A stretch of 64,000 nucleotides of DNA, from assembly GCA_032164245.1 (NCBI GenBank), contig JAVMKO010000021.1, positions 12,716,285 to 12,780,284 on the forward strand, in the 5' to 3' direction. The notes below the pieces were generated by a model. That model made no database searches and was not told where the DNA came from. It saw nothing but the letters and a program-made list of their open reading frames with translations. Position 1 is the first letter of the stretch. Each line of letters starts with the position of its first letter. The DNA comes from Sternotherus odoratus. Its lineage: Eukaryota; Chordata; Testudines; Kinosternidae. Made by a program: the position numbers and the translations under genes. Positions 17,926 to 31,707 of this stretch are shown here, piece by piece.

Positions 17926-18149
17926 AAGGGGGAAGGGGGAGCAGCAGATAAAGCATTTTTTCTGTAAAGCGAAGACGCACATGCTCCTTTCCTTACAGGC
18001 ATCAGGTGTGTCGGTCTAGTGCAAAAAGCAGCTGGAAGCCCCGGAAGCAAAGATTAGTGGTAGAAGATGTTTTTATTTCAGCTTCCAGCTTCAGGTGACA
18101 TAGGTCCTTTATTTGCAACATGGAAAGCCTGATGTCGTCGGGGGGAACC

Positions 18150-18345
18150 CGGCAACCTGGGATCTGTTACCCATTCAGCCTCTCTGGGTGACCTTGGGCA
18201 AGGCACTGCCTTGCTCTGTGCTTCAGTCTCCCCATCGGCGAAGTGGGAGAGCCTGGTATTTCAGAAGGGTGTGGGAAGCTTCATTTCATGGATCACAGCA
18301 AAGTGCTTTGGGATCTGCTGGAGCACCGGGTGGCATTCAATACAA
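18150..18345 (+). mobile_element. MIR-type SINE fragment
   Basis: Retains TGACCTTGGGCAAGGCACTG, CTTCAGTCTCCCCATC and AAGTGCTTTGGGATCTGCTGG in MIR order; the tRNA head is eroded. Confidence 0.65.
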
Positions 18346-18639
18346 GGTGTCCCAGAGAGCAGGGACATTCATGTGTCTGTGCTCCGGACTGAGTCTAGAA
18401 TACAAAGGCTTTTGACTGTAAGTGCAGCCAATTTGGATCAAACAGCCCTGTTGGGTCAGTTAGAAGGCAGTTCAGTATGTGTTGGTTTGGCACCCCTAAG
18501 ACATGTTTGCCATTATGACTAGTCAGAGTGACCTCCCAATTATAAAGATCTGTAGCTATTTTTCCCCATTGGTTTTTGAGTTCCTGGAGTCTGCGCGGGA
18601 GTTAAACTAACCATGATTCGTATGACTGCTAGGAATATT

Positions 18640-19270
18640 ACCCATTAAACGTACACAAAGGAGAGCGGAGCTATTTTCTATTGGTGAAATTGCTAATGTT
18701 CCTTGTGATATTTTCCAGGCGTCTTTTTCAAATTAAGTCAAGATGGCAATCCATCATCAGAGCCCAGCTACAAACAGGACCAGAAAATATCTGACCGACC
18801 CTGCAAAGGCTCCTCAGTGCCCGTGGAGTTTAAATTACATTTTTATCGGATGAATAATGTTGAAAGGGAAATTAATATAGAGCCCTATTCCTTTAAAATT
18901 GAAAAAGTCCCTCAAACATACTTGTGCAGACAGGTTGTGTTCTCCATCCTCCAGTGGTTTTCCTACGCCTCCTGTTACACATTCACCGCATGATTAATAA
19001 TGAGAAATGTCAGGAGGTTTATGTGGATCCATAAAAGCATGTATGAGCAAACAGTGAATTTATATGCAAGTGGCTCACAGCCTGGTCTGAGCCTAGATCA
19101 ATGCTTATTGCTGTCAGACATTTCTCTGGTAGGGTCTTCCTATAAGTGGCCCCCAGAAAGATTCTCCAGATGCAACATTTATTCTTATGTTTCCCGTACG
19201 GGATCATTAAAAAGATGTGATAAAGATAATAAATCATTCAAAATAAATTCTTCCAATCCAAGAGATCCAA
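18640..19270. other. AT-rich non-repetitive block, candidate conserved noncoding element
   Basis: About 630 bp of AT-rich sequence between GC-richer, repeat-laden flanks. It has no recognisable transposon, no tandem structure and no convincing exon. That composition and isolation resemble vertebrate conserved enhancers, but conservation cannot be judged from one sequence. Confidence 0.25.
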
Positions 19271-22200
19271 GGTGACGAAATCCCTAGAGCGAACAGAGTT
19301 AGCTCCTTGCAGAACGGACCCCTCCCGCAAAGACCAATGAGATTCTGCCATCCTGCGCCCCACAAGTGGCTACATTTCAGAAGCATTGTTGGCCCTTAGT
19401 TTATAAAATGCTTTGGGGTCCCTCTAGAAATGTAAATTGTTGTTCTTATTCTCTCAGTAAGTTTGGGCCGCATCCTGCAAGTACTTAAGTACTTGCTGAA
19501 CTTTAACCCCTGAACGCAATGAGCATATCCATGTGTTTAAAGTTAATGGTTGCCAAATGAAGCCCTGTATTTCCCACACATCCCAAACCCGAAATCTCCT
19601 GCATGCCTTTCCAAGGAGATAAAGCCACACAAGCAGTTCTTCACAGTAGTCACCCTCCTTCTGAAGCAAAGCCTACCCCAGATGAAACTAGCATGGGAAA
19701 CAGCACTCATAGTCCACATGATCCCTTTATAAAGACCCATCAGCCTGCAGTGACTGGTTTCAACCTACAGAGACCAAGAAATCCATAGTGAAGGCTGACC
19801 TTGGGCCAGGTAGGCATTCTCAGCAGATATGGTACAGGACATACGTGGAGTGCCTTCCTGGCCTGGTCCGGGAGGGGGTGGCTGGTTCTTCTAATATCTT
19901 ACTGACTCTCTTTCATGCTTCTTGTGATGTTTCAGCCATGAGGCAAATCTGTGATATCTCTGGTATAGCCCTTTAACCAGCTGCCTAATGTCTTCTGCTG
20001 GGGGTCAGGTCCCAGGACCCAGCATTAAGGTGCAGAGATGTTCTGCCGGCTCACGCTGGCAATCAGACCAGGTGGATCCTATTAGCTCCAGTCCAAGATA
20101 TCTAGTGTTTGAGGCTGGGGTAGGGGGACAGGGCTATAGTGGGTAAGTGGGGAGCAGTCCTAGCAGGAAGGTTGTAGACCATCAAAGGAACCCCCAGGAG
20201 TGGGGTCAGTTTGGCCCTTCACCAATGTGCCTCCATGTGCTGTGATAGAGGCTGGGTGGGAAAGCCCTTTGCTTTCAGAACCCCTGAGTAGCAGGGATTC
20301 GTGGTGACTGGCAGATTCCGCTTTGTTTTAGCAGCAGCACGCAGAGGGGATCGCTCAATGAAATGTTTAATGTACCTATTGAGGAGTAACAGGCTCCGGG
20401 GAGCAATGAGCTGGTTATTATTAGGCTGAAAGACTCGAGCTTTGGGATTCTCAGCTGTCTGAGCAGGACCATTTGACAACATTAATGCACACTCCTTGGC
20501 TGCTCTTGGTGCAATGTGCTGCCATAGATCGTCCTTGCCAGGAGCGCATGTCTCCCTGGAAATTAGGACGAAACTCAGATACCTCTTTGCAGACCGCAAG
20601 CCAGGAGAAACAGTCTCTGTACTCTGCCCCGAGCACCGTGGTGCAGCTCCAGCCCCTTCTGAAATGAATTCAGTGGGGAGGAAACGCTGCAGCGACTTGC
20701 CAGGGGGGAAGGTTTACATTGGTTGAGGTCAGTAGCTTGTGCAGTTTGCTTTGTATGAATTGAGGCTTTCATGTCTCAAGGCATCTGTTGTGCATGTGTT
20801 TAAAGGGAAACTGGGCACTGTGCGTGCTACAGGCCCATCTCCTGCCATATCCAAGCTAGGGAATAAATGAGGCTCTTCCACATACATAGCACGCCTCAGC
20901 CCCAGGGATCCCAAAGCTCCACAGCCTGGAAAGCTGACGGTAGAAGGTGCTGAGCGCCCCTGGTGGGTCATCGAGAATCCTCACCATTGTGCATCTCAAA
21001 TGGACTGGGTACCCAGGGCCTTTTAGCTTCAGCCATTGGTTTGCATTTGCCCCCCTGTAGGTAGCCATGCATGGCTGGGAGATAACTTCTGGGAGTTCTC
21101 AGTCCTCTCCCAGCAAGCCAGTGCCCATATCACACACACACACGCCTCTTTGGGTTCCTGGTTAGTGGTCTCAGATGACCAGCTGGGAAACAGAGACCAG
21201 ACTCTCCCCCAGGCCAGGCCAGGGCACAGGGAGCAGTCTGGAGAAAGCCTGCCTGTGCCACACCTGTGGAATCCCTGCCATTGTCTCCCCCCTTCAAAAT
21301 CCCCTTCTGGATCCCTGAGCCTGCACCTTAGGCCTCCTTCCTGTGCCTGTTTTCTCATGAGTTGCCCCCCATAATTCCCTGAGCACTGGGGGAGGGGCCT
21401 ACAGGTGTTCCCAGGACTCAGGAGGTGCTAAGGACACAGACTCTCTAGTGCAGGGGCTGGGCTGGGTTCTCCAGCACTAGGACGCCATGAACAAGCAGGG
21501 CCTGCCCAGGGTGCAGGGCTGCCAGCCAGCACGTCCCACTGTCCCAGTCTGTACACACCAGGAACGGGTAAAGCTGTCACCCCAGCCTCTCCGTGAATCT
21601 ACCTCGTTAAACAACCGACCAAGGCAGGTTCCCCGAGCTACCAGCACCCCCCCAGCCTGGGCTGGGAGAACCATTTCCGAGACGAGCTGCTCTACAGAGC
21701 GAGCATGGGCCCAGCCCCTCTTCTGCGCATCTTTTCCGCGCCTCAGCGCCACGTTCAGATGTCAGGGCCAGGATTTTCAGAAGTGACTAGTGGTTTGGGG
21801 TGCTTTCAGGCGACACGGTTTTCAAAGGGTGGGTGCTCCATGCTTTCTGAAGATGAGGCTCCCCCTTAGGGTGTCTCAGGGTGGGTGCCCCAAAACCAGT
21901 GCCCCCCAAGTCGTGGCCTGGATGGATAATTTTTGACAAATCGTTTATGCCTGAGACAAAGCAACGAGGTGAGTGATTTTGCTCCAGCCTGTAACCGCTG
22001 GCTAGAGGTATATTCCAGCTGGCTGTAGCATAACAGATCACTGTCTCAAGGCAGGTACCTAGCTGCTAAGTTTGAACAGCTATGAATGGAGACCAGGCAG
22101 CAGCCGTGGGGCTGGGAGTCCCAGATGCTAACCGGGGTGCTTTATGTTTATCCCCGGACTTAACCAGAGGCTTCACCATTACCAGTGACCAATAATTCCT

Positions 22201-22689
22201 CTTTGGGGGGTTTTGGCCAAGGAACTTCACTAAGCTTTGAAGATACGAGAGCGGACGAAGAGCCGGCGGTGCCAGGAATATGTCGAGCAGGCCTTGGAGG
22301 GAGCCTGGCTTAGCAGTTCTGCTCTGTAACTGATGTGGGTTTTACAGGGACCTTATGGAAAACTTCATCATGGAAATTTTCAAGCGAAGCATGGCGGGGA
22401 GGCAGCTTAACTCCCTCCGTCTCTCCAAGGGGCTTGAAATCCAAACCAGGACTATGGAGGAGCAGGCCGATCACAAGAATAGCAGCACTCTGCCATTTGG
22501 GGGCGTCGGCTGCAAAATGGGGGCAAAGCCCCACGGAGACGTCTTATCGCCACGGATATTGCAAATGACCCTTCCTGAAAAATCTCTTCCAAAGAACTTT
22601 AGGCCGCTCTTCTCTTTATAACGGCCAGATTCAACTCATTTCAGCTGCAGTGCTAGTCGTGAACCAGCTTCTTTCCATAGTGTCAGTAA

Positions 22690-22830
22690 TAAAATAATAC
22701 TTTGCACCCACATGGCATCTTTCTTTAAAGAGCACCATCAGTTATCATCCCCATCCCACAGAGAGAAACCCAGAGGCTGAAAGAGGGAAGCGACTTGCCC
22801 AGGGTCACACAGAGAGGCAGTGGCAGAGTT
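22690..22830 (-). mobile_element. MIR/L2-type fragment, antisense
   Basis: Contains ATCATCCCCATCCCACAG, GCGACTTGCCCAGGGTCACA and AGAGGCAGTGGCAGAGTTGG, which is the reverse-complement order of the MIR core. Similar short antisense fragments lie near 7,510-7,600 and 38,160-38,225. Confidence 0.55.
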
Positions 22831-25444
22831 GGGAACCGGTTCTCGGTTGTTTGCTCGCACCATTCTGCCTCCTTTCAGAGGCAGCGGAGCAGTGTGAGCA
22901 GGAAGGGGTGTGACTGCATCGCACACTAGCTGCAGAGAATCCGTCTGGAGCTCAGCATTGTCACTGAAGCCACAATACATGTTTTTGCTGGGGGGTGCTA
23001 CTTATCTTTATGGACAGGTTCACTGGCTGCGGGGGAGGCCCAGGGCAGGCCCATCCCATGCAGAGGGGTCCGGCCATGCTGCTGTCTGGGTGTTCCCATG
23101 GTCTTATCAGGCACTCAGCCTGGCAAAGTGCTTGGGGTGACTGATCAGACCCCTTGTCTCTGAGGATCATGCCCCTCTGGGCGGGGGTGAAACCGAGCGT
23201 GCCAATCCCGAGGCTACCTCCAGCTCCCCCTGGGTGTGTAGGAATGATGGAGAGCTCATGCAGCGCTCGTGAGCGGGGAGGACTCTCCGGACTCTGGTCA
23301 TTTAACCAGGACACCTGACCATTAATTGCTATCAGTGACAGCGAGACTAGAACCCCAGGTTGAGTGGCTCGGCCACAGGCTGTTAGGTTTAATGAGCAGT
23401 GATGCCACTGGCTGACAGCTCCACCCTGGGAAAACCAGAGCCAGACTGATATTCCCCTCCTCATTTGAACCCCCACTGCCCCCCTCGCTCCCCACGCCCA
23501 GCCCAGCCTCGTTCTCTGTCGGAATTACTAATAAACATTGTTTTAATTCCTGTAAACCACTGCAGTGCCGGCTCTTTCCTCCTGTTTTGCTGGTCCCCCG
23601 TGCGTGCTTCATCTCTGCTATTGTCCAGTTGTAAACAGCTGTGGATTTTGGCACGGGCGCGATGCTTTTGGGGTGCCATCAATTTATCTTTGTGGGTGTT
23701 CACTTGCTTTTCAGCAAGTTGTGGCTTTTCCTAATGGCGGGGGGAGGCAGAAACCTTGGGCTTGAGTTCGGTCAGAGCTTGCAACATGCATCTGCCTCTC
23801 TGCGTGCCCCATCTTGACCTGCAGCATTTCAGAAAGGGGATTTCAACCCCCCAGACTGGAGCGTTTTGTATCAGGACAGGGACAGCGTGTTACGAGGTAC
23901 CTGGGTGACTGACATGAGTGGGGCTTGTCTCCATGAACACTCGGGATGTAAATCTACCCCACCGCAGTCTGCTGCACCCTAACTGGCCATGGGGCCTCTG
24001 CTGCTCACTGGACGTTCCCGAGAGCTCTAGTCCCGTTTCAAAGCAGGGAGAACAAAGCACGGAACAGAATTAGTGTGTGACAGCAGGGGTCACATAGCCA
24101 ACTAGTGCACAGCGGAGGGGGGGGGGGAAGAGGATAGATTCACACCACAGTTGGGCACAATCAGCCCTGTTCAGTTGTGTCATAGGCCCTGTACTGCAAA
24201 TAGATTATAGAGATTCCCCTTTAGCTCTAGTGGCTCATGATGCGGCATTGCACATGCAAATGGACAGGTAGCTGAGCAAACACCTGCTTTGTTTGTGCAA
24301 TACCAGTTTGTGATGCAGCCAGGTTCACTCATTTGGCCCTTAAGGCTTTTAATTTCCATATATTCAAACTTTGCAGCGCCAATGTCACCGATTCTTCCCC
24401 AGATCAAAGGGAGAGACAGTCTCTGACTCCCAGAACACCAGCCCGAAAACTCTACAAGACCCCCCGGGCACAGAGCCATCAGGCTGGGCTGTCCATTTCA
24501 TGCTAAATGCTGGTTTCCCAGAGAAGCACATGAAGTTGATGGGAGTCACTCAGACCCTGCGGCAGGAAAATAGGCTTCTGGCCCCCAAAAAACTTCCATT
24601 CTTGATCTGAAGGCCAACGAACCCTGGGGAAGTGCTGACCCATGCCTGCTAGCCCCTGTCTCTAGGATCAGCCAGGCAAACTCCTGCCATGTACGAATGC
24701 TGCCACATGGTCTGGGCTCCCATTTGGCGGTTGGCCATTTGCTCACGGGGCATCTGCCGGTCAGGAAGATTTGGATGCCGCACCCCTGAAGTGGGCTCGT
24801 GCGTGTGTGTCTCTGCTTTGGCTTGCAAATGGAGAGAGTTCTTGTCTGCCTGCGATGGAGGAGAGGGGGAGCCACCCAGGCGAGTGGCTGTTCCGGGCTC
24901 ATTCTTTGCAAACCGCACATTGTTTCTCCAGACCCCACTGACGCCGCGCCAGGGAGCTGCAGCTTTGTTTTTATCACCATTGCCAAAGCAACACCTTGGT
25001 GCGCAACAAAACCCTGATTGTGCTTCATCGGGTAAAAACCACAGCGCTCTGGGATGGGATGGATTTTCGTTTGCATGCAATAAACTCATCAGTTTATTTC
25101 TCCCCTGCACGCTCGGTAAGGGACTGGGAGGCAAACCTTGCATGTCCACACTGGAGGGGGGGCTCGGGTGTGGGGATGGTGTGGTGTGGGGGCTCTGAGT
25201 CTCGTGTGTCCGACATCGGGATGGGGGAACTGGAATGAGCATGTGGCATGAACCCGCTGTGTAAGGGATTTGCAGATGAGTGGGAGAGCTGGAATGTGTG
25301 TGTACAAGTGTGCGAGGGGTGAGAGTGACTGTGCATGAGGAGTGCCTGGGAGGGCTGCAGTGTGTGTGACACACTTACACACAGTTGAGGTCCCTCCTTT
25401 ACTCCCAGCTGTCGCTCCTTTGCAGGCCTGTGCCTGGCTCTAGG

Positions 25445-25760
25445 CCAGGGGTAGGCAACCTACGGCACACATGCCGAAGGCGGCACACGAGTTGATTTTC
25501 AGTGGCCCTCACACTGCCTGGGTCCTGGCCACCAGTCCGGGGGGCTCTGCATTTTAATTTCATTTTAAATGAAGCTTCTTAAACATTTTAAAAACTGTAT
25601 TTACTTTACATAATACAATAGTTTAGTTCTAGATTACAGACTTCTAGGAAGAGACCTTCTAAAAACGTTAATGTATCACTGGCACGCGAAACCTTCAATG
25701 CGAGTGAAAAAAGGAAGACTCGGCACCCCACTGCTGAAAGGTTGCCAGCCCCTCCCCTCG
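25445..25760. mobile_element. hAT-type miniature element
   Basis: 316 bp between two GCTCTAGG direct repeats (25437-25444 and 25761-25768). The ends read CCAGGGGTAGGCAACC and GGTTGCCAGCCCCTC, an inverted repeat of the GGGGTNGGCAACC class seen in non-autonomous hAT elements. The interior is AT-rich and non-coding. Confidence 0.8.
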
Positions 25761-26699
25761 GCTCTAGGGTGCGACTCTTTCCTGGCATTCCCTTGCGCTG
25801 GCTCAGCAGTAGCAGGGACTTTCCAGCCGGGAGCATGTTCTGTGCAGCGAGACCCCGGAAGAAGCAGCATTGCTGGGGCCGGGAAGCTGCTGGCTGACCC
25901 CCCTTTGCACATCGCCGGTGGTTTGTGTTGGCTCACGGCTAGTGTGTTTGACATGTTTACATGGCTCCTCTCTGGTTCACCCTCTGGCTGGGGCCCGGCT
26001 GGGCAGCCTGTGGGGAAGAAGCTCCCTGATTGGGCAGTTGGTCTGGAGAAAGCTCTGTCATTGGGCAGGCAGATGTGGGAGGGAGAGGGTCGGTTCTGTG
26101 AATGAATGAACGAAAGGTACGGAACCTGACTCCTGGAAATTCACACCCTGTGGCACAGATGGGGACTGGACAGTCAGGCCTAGTGGTCAGAGACCAGGAA
26201 CCGCATCAAGGTTCAGAGCCGGAGTTGGGAACCAGAAGCCAGAGCCAAGGGTCGGAGCTGGAGTCAGGAATCGAGCAGGTGAACAGGACTGGGGCGGGGG
26301 GCAGCAAGGCAGACGCAGGAGTGAGCCGCTGCTCTAGTCCGGCTGGTGGGCCTACGAGCCAGCCTGGGGACACCTCTCAGCTTAGTGTCCACACCCCCAA
26401 GCCACGGCTTCGGCAAAGAAACCAAGGCTGACCAGGCCCCCTCAGCCCAGTAGAGGGTTGCTCCAGGCCACAGGTGCCCGGGGTGCTCGGTCACTGCTCC
26501 CGCCTGTCTCTAGCCCCCCTTCATCCAACGATCTCAAAGCACGTTACCAGCCTCCCAGACACCCCAGTGAGTGGAGCCCTGGTGCCCGGTTTTACCAGTG
26601 GGTCAAGTGTGCTGCAGAGCTGCCAGTGTGAGTCCGTGAGTCCGCGGCAGCCCTGGGGATGGAGCCAGGGAGTCTCAGCTCCCTCCCCACCAAGCTACA

Positions 26700-26915
26700 G
26701 GCTATGTTGCCTAGTGGATAGAGCATCAGACTGGGACTTGGGAGACCTGAGGTTTTTTTCCTGTCTCTGCCACTAGTTTGCTAACTGACCATGGACAAGT
26801 CACTTCCCTTCCCCGTGCCTCAGTTTCTCATTCTGTAAAATGGGGATAGTGATCCTGCTCCCTTCTCTGTGTGAAGCACTTTGGGAGGCATGCAAAGTGC
26901 TAAATAAGAGCGAAG
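26700..26915 (+). mobile_element. CORE/MIR-type SINE, nearly full length
   Basis: Starts with a tRNA-like A box region (TGCCTAGTGGATAGAGCATC) and continues through TCTGCCACTAG, GGACAAGTCACTTCCCTTCC, CTCAGTTTCTCATTCTGTAA and AAATGGGGATAGTGATCC, ending AAGTGCTAAATAAGAGC. This is the familiar order of the amniote MIR/CORE SINE. Confidence 0.8.
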
Positions 26916-28840
26916 TATTCTTGCCGCTCCCATCCACTGTGCAGTCTCTGCTCTGAGTCTCCCCAGCAGCTGAATCAAGCCACAAAGCTCCTCTATCTGA
27001 AACACTGCCATATAAAGAGTGAGCTAAATCCTTCCCAGAAAACATTTAACCTCCTCTGGCATCCCTGTTCGTCAGGCCTGGGGAATTCTCTGAGGCTGCC
27101 CCGTGTCTCCAGGAGACAGGCACCATATAAGGTAGCTCCTTAGCTAAGGAGCACAGTCGTGTCTCTTTGGTTCTAACAGCATAGTGCCAGACGCAGAACC
27201 CTGTGGAGCCCTGGCTCCGTATTGCTCCGTATTCACCCTGCTCTTACACAGGGGTTTGTGAGCTGAGGCCTGAGGTCTTTGTCAGCCGTTCGGATTACAC
27301 GCATGGCAGACTGTGCCCACATCTGCTCTCACCTGGCAGACCCAGACCTGGAATGGGTGAACGTCATCTGCTCAGAAGACGCCCGGGACTGGAAGAGCAC
27401 AGGGTATTGTAGGGCAAGGCTGAGGGGCACTGGCAGAGCTGTGGAGGAGGGGAAGGAAGGGACCCAGGACTGGGATAGCCGGGGAGATGGCAAGTGGAGG
27501 CTGAGGGGCAGAGCTGTGGGAACTCAGGACGGCAGAGCAGAGGGTATTGCAGGCCAGGGGGAAGGTGCACTGGCAAGGGAGCTGCGGGCCAGGCCTGGTT
27601 GTGCCAGAGAACGTGCCCAACACCTCTGCACGCTGGCTTGTGCAGTCACTAGGAACCTCTGAGTGACCTTCACTTCCAGGAGCAGTGATGGCCTCATCCA
27701 GAGCCCTCCATGGGGAAAGTCTCCTGCTGTCTTCAGCTGGGGCTCTTGCAAACGAAAACACTGGGATGTGTGTGGGACGTTGGGGGGGGGGGGGGAAGGT
27801 CCCTGCCTGGCTCTTGGGGGGATAAATAATCAAGCCTGGTGAGTAACGGCAGTGGGCACGGGAGCAGAAGGGTTATAAGGAGCTGCCTGGCCGGGGGCTG
27901 CTGGGGATCCTGGCTGGCTGTAATTTCCCGGGCGCTGAACCGAGCGGTAGCCGTGCTCGGCTCCGTGTTACAGTCTCGCTTGGGGGCCGGGGCTCATTAA
28001 GAAATGTCCGGTGTTTACGGGAAGGGTTGGCCTCCAAATCACGGGCTGGTGGGTTTGCAGAATGTTACTCATGCCAGGGAGAATGTGGAGGGAAAACAGG
28101 AGTTTCTTCAGACCCGTCCAAGATGTCTCCTTGCCAAGTAACTGGCTTCCTCCCTGGGTCGCCCCCCTTCCCCTTCCAGCTCACACTGGCTGTCTGGAGC
28201 AATGAGCCACTAAGTGTGAGAGGCCTCATTATAAAGCACTTAATCTGAGGCAACTAAGTGCCCATTGATGGTGACCCTAAAGTGAGAGGCGGTCCCGGAT
28301 GGGGCTGTGATTAAGGGACCTGGCTCTGTGTCCCCCTGACAAAGTCACCGAGTCTCTCTGGTCTCTGTTCCCTGCCTGTCGAATGGGGGGATAATCTTGC
28401 CTGTGTCTGAATTCGTTCAGTTTAGAGTTCTCAGGCAGAGACTGTCCCTCATTCTGTCAGGGCAGCTCCAGCAATGGTGGCGTCACTGTTGGTCTGGGTC
28501 TCTCGTGCTACCACAAGAGAGTGAAATGTCTCCGTTTGTGCACATTCTGGGGTCACGGTGATGTGTCCGTTCAAACAGTGTCTGATCTAGTTCACTCCCC
28601 TGCGGGGCTCAGACTACGCACCGCGTCCCCGTGTCGGGAACCTCTCTGCGGGGATCCCACCTGGGAACGCTGAGACGTGCCAGCCGCCGCTCTGCCATGG
28701 GAACACAGAGACCCTGCTGGGGCCCCCAGTGCACGGTGGTGGGATCGTCCCTGGCAGTCTGGTCTGGAGGTTGTGCAGTCATCAGGGTTCGGCTGGAGCA
28801 TCCCCAGGGAGAGCATCCGACCAAGCAGGGGATCCCCCGT

Positions 28841-29480
28841 TGTCTCGGTCCCCGGGGTGATGGTCTGGAACTTGCTCTCTATGAAGCCAGTTAGGACTTC
28901 GGGGGGGCAGGAAGCGTCCTCTCCATACACAGCCAGTCTCCAAGGCTAGGAGCTTCACAGCTTCCAGCTCCCACCTTCCTGGGTCTGACCTCGGCCCCTC
29001 CGTGCGCTTCCCCTCAGTGAGCCCGTCCAGGCGGGGGTCCTGGGGGAGCCCTTGGGTCTGCACCCCAATTCCACAGTCAAACCTGACTCTCAGCCAGGCA
29101 GTAAAACAGAGGTTTATTTGATGACAGGTACAGGGTCTAACACAGACCATACAGCGAACGTGACCCCTCAGCTGGATCCATTTTGGGGGCCCAGGGAGGC
29201 CAGACCCTGCCTGGGCCTGCCTCCCTTTTGCCCAGCCAGCTTCAGACTCCAAACTGCCTCTCTCCAGTCCCTCCTCCCCCCTGGCTCAGCCAGGTCAGGT
29301 GACCTCCCTCCCCCACTTGGAGTCAGATTACAGCTTCAGGTATGGACACCTACAGAGAGGGGGGAGGGCGTTGGCAACTTGCTTACACTGTCTCTCTGTT
29401 TTGCATCAACTGCACATCCTTATCCTTTCACATAGATGCTCAAGAAATGCATTGGGGAAACTGAGGCACAATCTCTGGAG
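28841..29480 (-). mobile_element. LTR, second copy of the same family
   Basis: Starts TGTCTCGG and shares the long blocks of the copy at 41.6 kb: the CAAGGCTAGGAGCTTC, AAAACAGAGGTTTATT (poly(A) signal on the minus strand) and GGAAACTGAGGCACA stretches. The right end is degraded and its limit is approximate. The element is U5 to U3 on the plus strand, that is, minus-oriented. Confidence 0.75.
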
Positions 29481-31419
29481 TTAGACAACCATAGGGGGAA
29501 CCCCCATGCACAACCCGTCCACCGAACTCTGAACCAGGGCACAGGGCTGGGGGGGGGGGGGGTTTGTTCTGAACAGGGCTCCTCCCAGAAGCTGCTGGCT
29601 GCTATGCGTTCCTTCTCCTCAACCAGGACACACATGCAGGACTGGGGCAATTTGGCTTTCAGTGCCAGACCCAGATAATGGAGAACAAGTGAAGCCAGCT
29701 GAAGCACTGTCAGTGGTTATCAGAGAGGAAGCAGCCTCACTGGTGGACCCTTTTCCTTGCTCCTTGGAAAGCAGTCAAGACTTTTATACATTGCTGGAAG
29801 TTTGCCAGATAGTTGATTAACCTAAAGCAAAATAAACGGGGAGGTGACAGAGAATGCGCTTCCCGCTGGCCTCTCTGTTTCTAGGTGCGATATTTCACAC
29901 CAAAGGTTTTGCACATGCAAATCCTCGGCTTTGTGCACAGGGAGGCAGCTAACTACCCAATTTGTGCATGCAAATAAAATTTGCAACAACACCGAATAAA
30001 ATCACCCTTCTCAACATTAATCCCCCATCTCATCCCCTTGTAATCAGACCATTATTCCTCAACTCCTCCTTGAAGGTACCAGCTGTCTAATCTAGAATGT
30101 AAATTCAGTGGGACAGGGACTGCTTTGGACAGCATTGTACCAAATACTAAGTAAAAATGACAAACCCACATTTCTGTGTGAACCAAAACCAGGGTGTTAA
30201 AAAGTCGTGCTTGTGAGAACTGCAGCTTTGAAATCCCAATTGTGGCAGCTGTGTTTGGAAATCTGGCCTGGAGAGAACAAGGCTGAGACAAAAAGATTGT
30301 GGTTTGTGGGGGGAGGTTTATTTAATGGAGAGCGGATTTGCTTTGCATTTGTGCACATTCCGGGGTGTGAGCGGTTCAGCTGCAGCAGAACAATGACCCG
30401 TCTGCAGGGAATTGTCTCATGCGGGCACCAAACCAAGAGCCTTCCCAGTTACTTTAATGAAGACAGAAAGAACAAGGGCCTGGGTCAGGAGGGGAATTAA
30501 AACAATCCCTGCTGGCATTGGCTCTTCCCGTTATGTGGGTGGACGCACTGTCCCCTCTTTGCTCAGCATCCACCGAACGTGCTGGCCCTGCCCAGGGAGC
30601 CGGGGCTCTCCCGGAAGGACCGGCACTGAGAGGACCAGCAGAACTCCCTACACACACAGGCCAGAGGTGCAGTGGAGGGAGGGTGGAGGAGTCCCCTTGG
30701 AGTGGCGGAGCGGAGTGCCCGGGAGTCTGGTCCAGAGATAACACTGGGGAAGGACACTGCTGTCGAGGAGTCTGGTGCGCGGTGAGAGGAGGCAGGAGCT
30801 CTCACTCGATGTTGCCTTCGGCAGGCTGGATTATTTAGGGTCCCTGTTTAAAACTATTTCTTTGCCCTTCCCTTGCACCTTCTGTTCCCCCTCAAGCCAG
30901 CTCAGCTCCTAGCCCCGGGAGCTACATCCAGACTGCGAGCAGCTCCCCTCTGAACCCATCAGGAAAAGGAGTCAGAGCTTCGCTAGTCTGTCCCTCCTTG
31001 CGGGGCAGGTTTTCCAGACCTTCCTGGCACCAGTAACCTCCCCGGACAGACAGGCCACTGACAAGCTGTCTGTGCAGGAAGGGGGTTGCCAGGATTAGAA
31101 AGCAGGGTGCTGGGAAGCAGTCTTGGGGCCCAGGTCCCTGGGGGGGGGGGCTGACTGTTCTCCAAGCTCTGCCAGGCAGAGTGAGTCTGCAGAGAATGGC
31201 AGGAAGGAGGCGAGGCCAAGCGGCCGCCACAGATAAACGGGAAGTCCCAGCGCCCCTGGCCCAGGCTGGGGGCTGACACACATTCTTGTGGCCTAATTAT
31301 CTCCTGGAGGGAGCTGGGTTCCAAGGGACAAAGCATCTTCTGAGAGAGCTGGGCCGTGTGCCAAAGCCCCGCAGGGGGCGGGAGAGGAGCTGGGGGGCGA
31401 GGGAGGGGGAAGGGGAGGA

Positions 31420-31707
31420 CTTAATAATAATAATAAAACTTCCTGCAGTTGTCAGGAGAACATGGGCCAGAGATATAGGAAGCAATCGAGGGCCTTTATC
31501 GTGGAAACACAGGCGCAGGGAGCAGGATTCCTGGCCAGCCGCGCTCCCAGCCGCGGAGCTGTCAGACGCCACATGTCAGCAGCAGCCGTGCGGGGGGAGG
31601 ACTGAGTGTCCCGCACCAGGCAGCACAGAAGCGGGGAACGTGTGCGCGTGTGAAGTTCGCCCCAGACTCTCTCGGCCGGGTAGGAAGACGCCCCCAGGAA
31701 GGCGAGG
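31420..31707 (+). promoter_or_regulatory. angiopoietin 5' flank / 5' UTR region
   Basis: This is the stretch immediately before the first coding ATG. A short AT-rich island with an AATAAT repeat near 31,424-31,439 stands in GC-rich DNA about 270 bp upstream of the start codon. No splice acceptor is evident just before the ATG, so the 5' UTR probably continues from exon 1. The transcription start cannot be placed from sequence alone. Confidence 0.3.

Larger units (their letters stand above)
12460..31420. other. 19 kb intergenic region between TRAPPC3 and the angiopoietin gene
   Basis: No exon series was recognised on either strand. Contents are the mobile elements, SINEs, LTRs and tandem repeats listed separately, with short CA and G/C tracts (for example near 21,128, 24,117 and 27,780). 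Reading frames of 100-240 codons here lack family resemblance and splice partners. MAP7D1, the human neighbour of TRAPPC3 on this side, was not seen. Confidence 0.6.

Noticed and set aside
28841..29513. Perfect target duplication CCCGT around the 28.8 kb LTR
   Set aside because: CCCGT occurs before the left end and again at 29514, but the sequence before the second copy does not end as the LTR should, so it may be chance.
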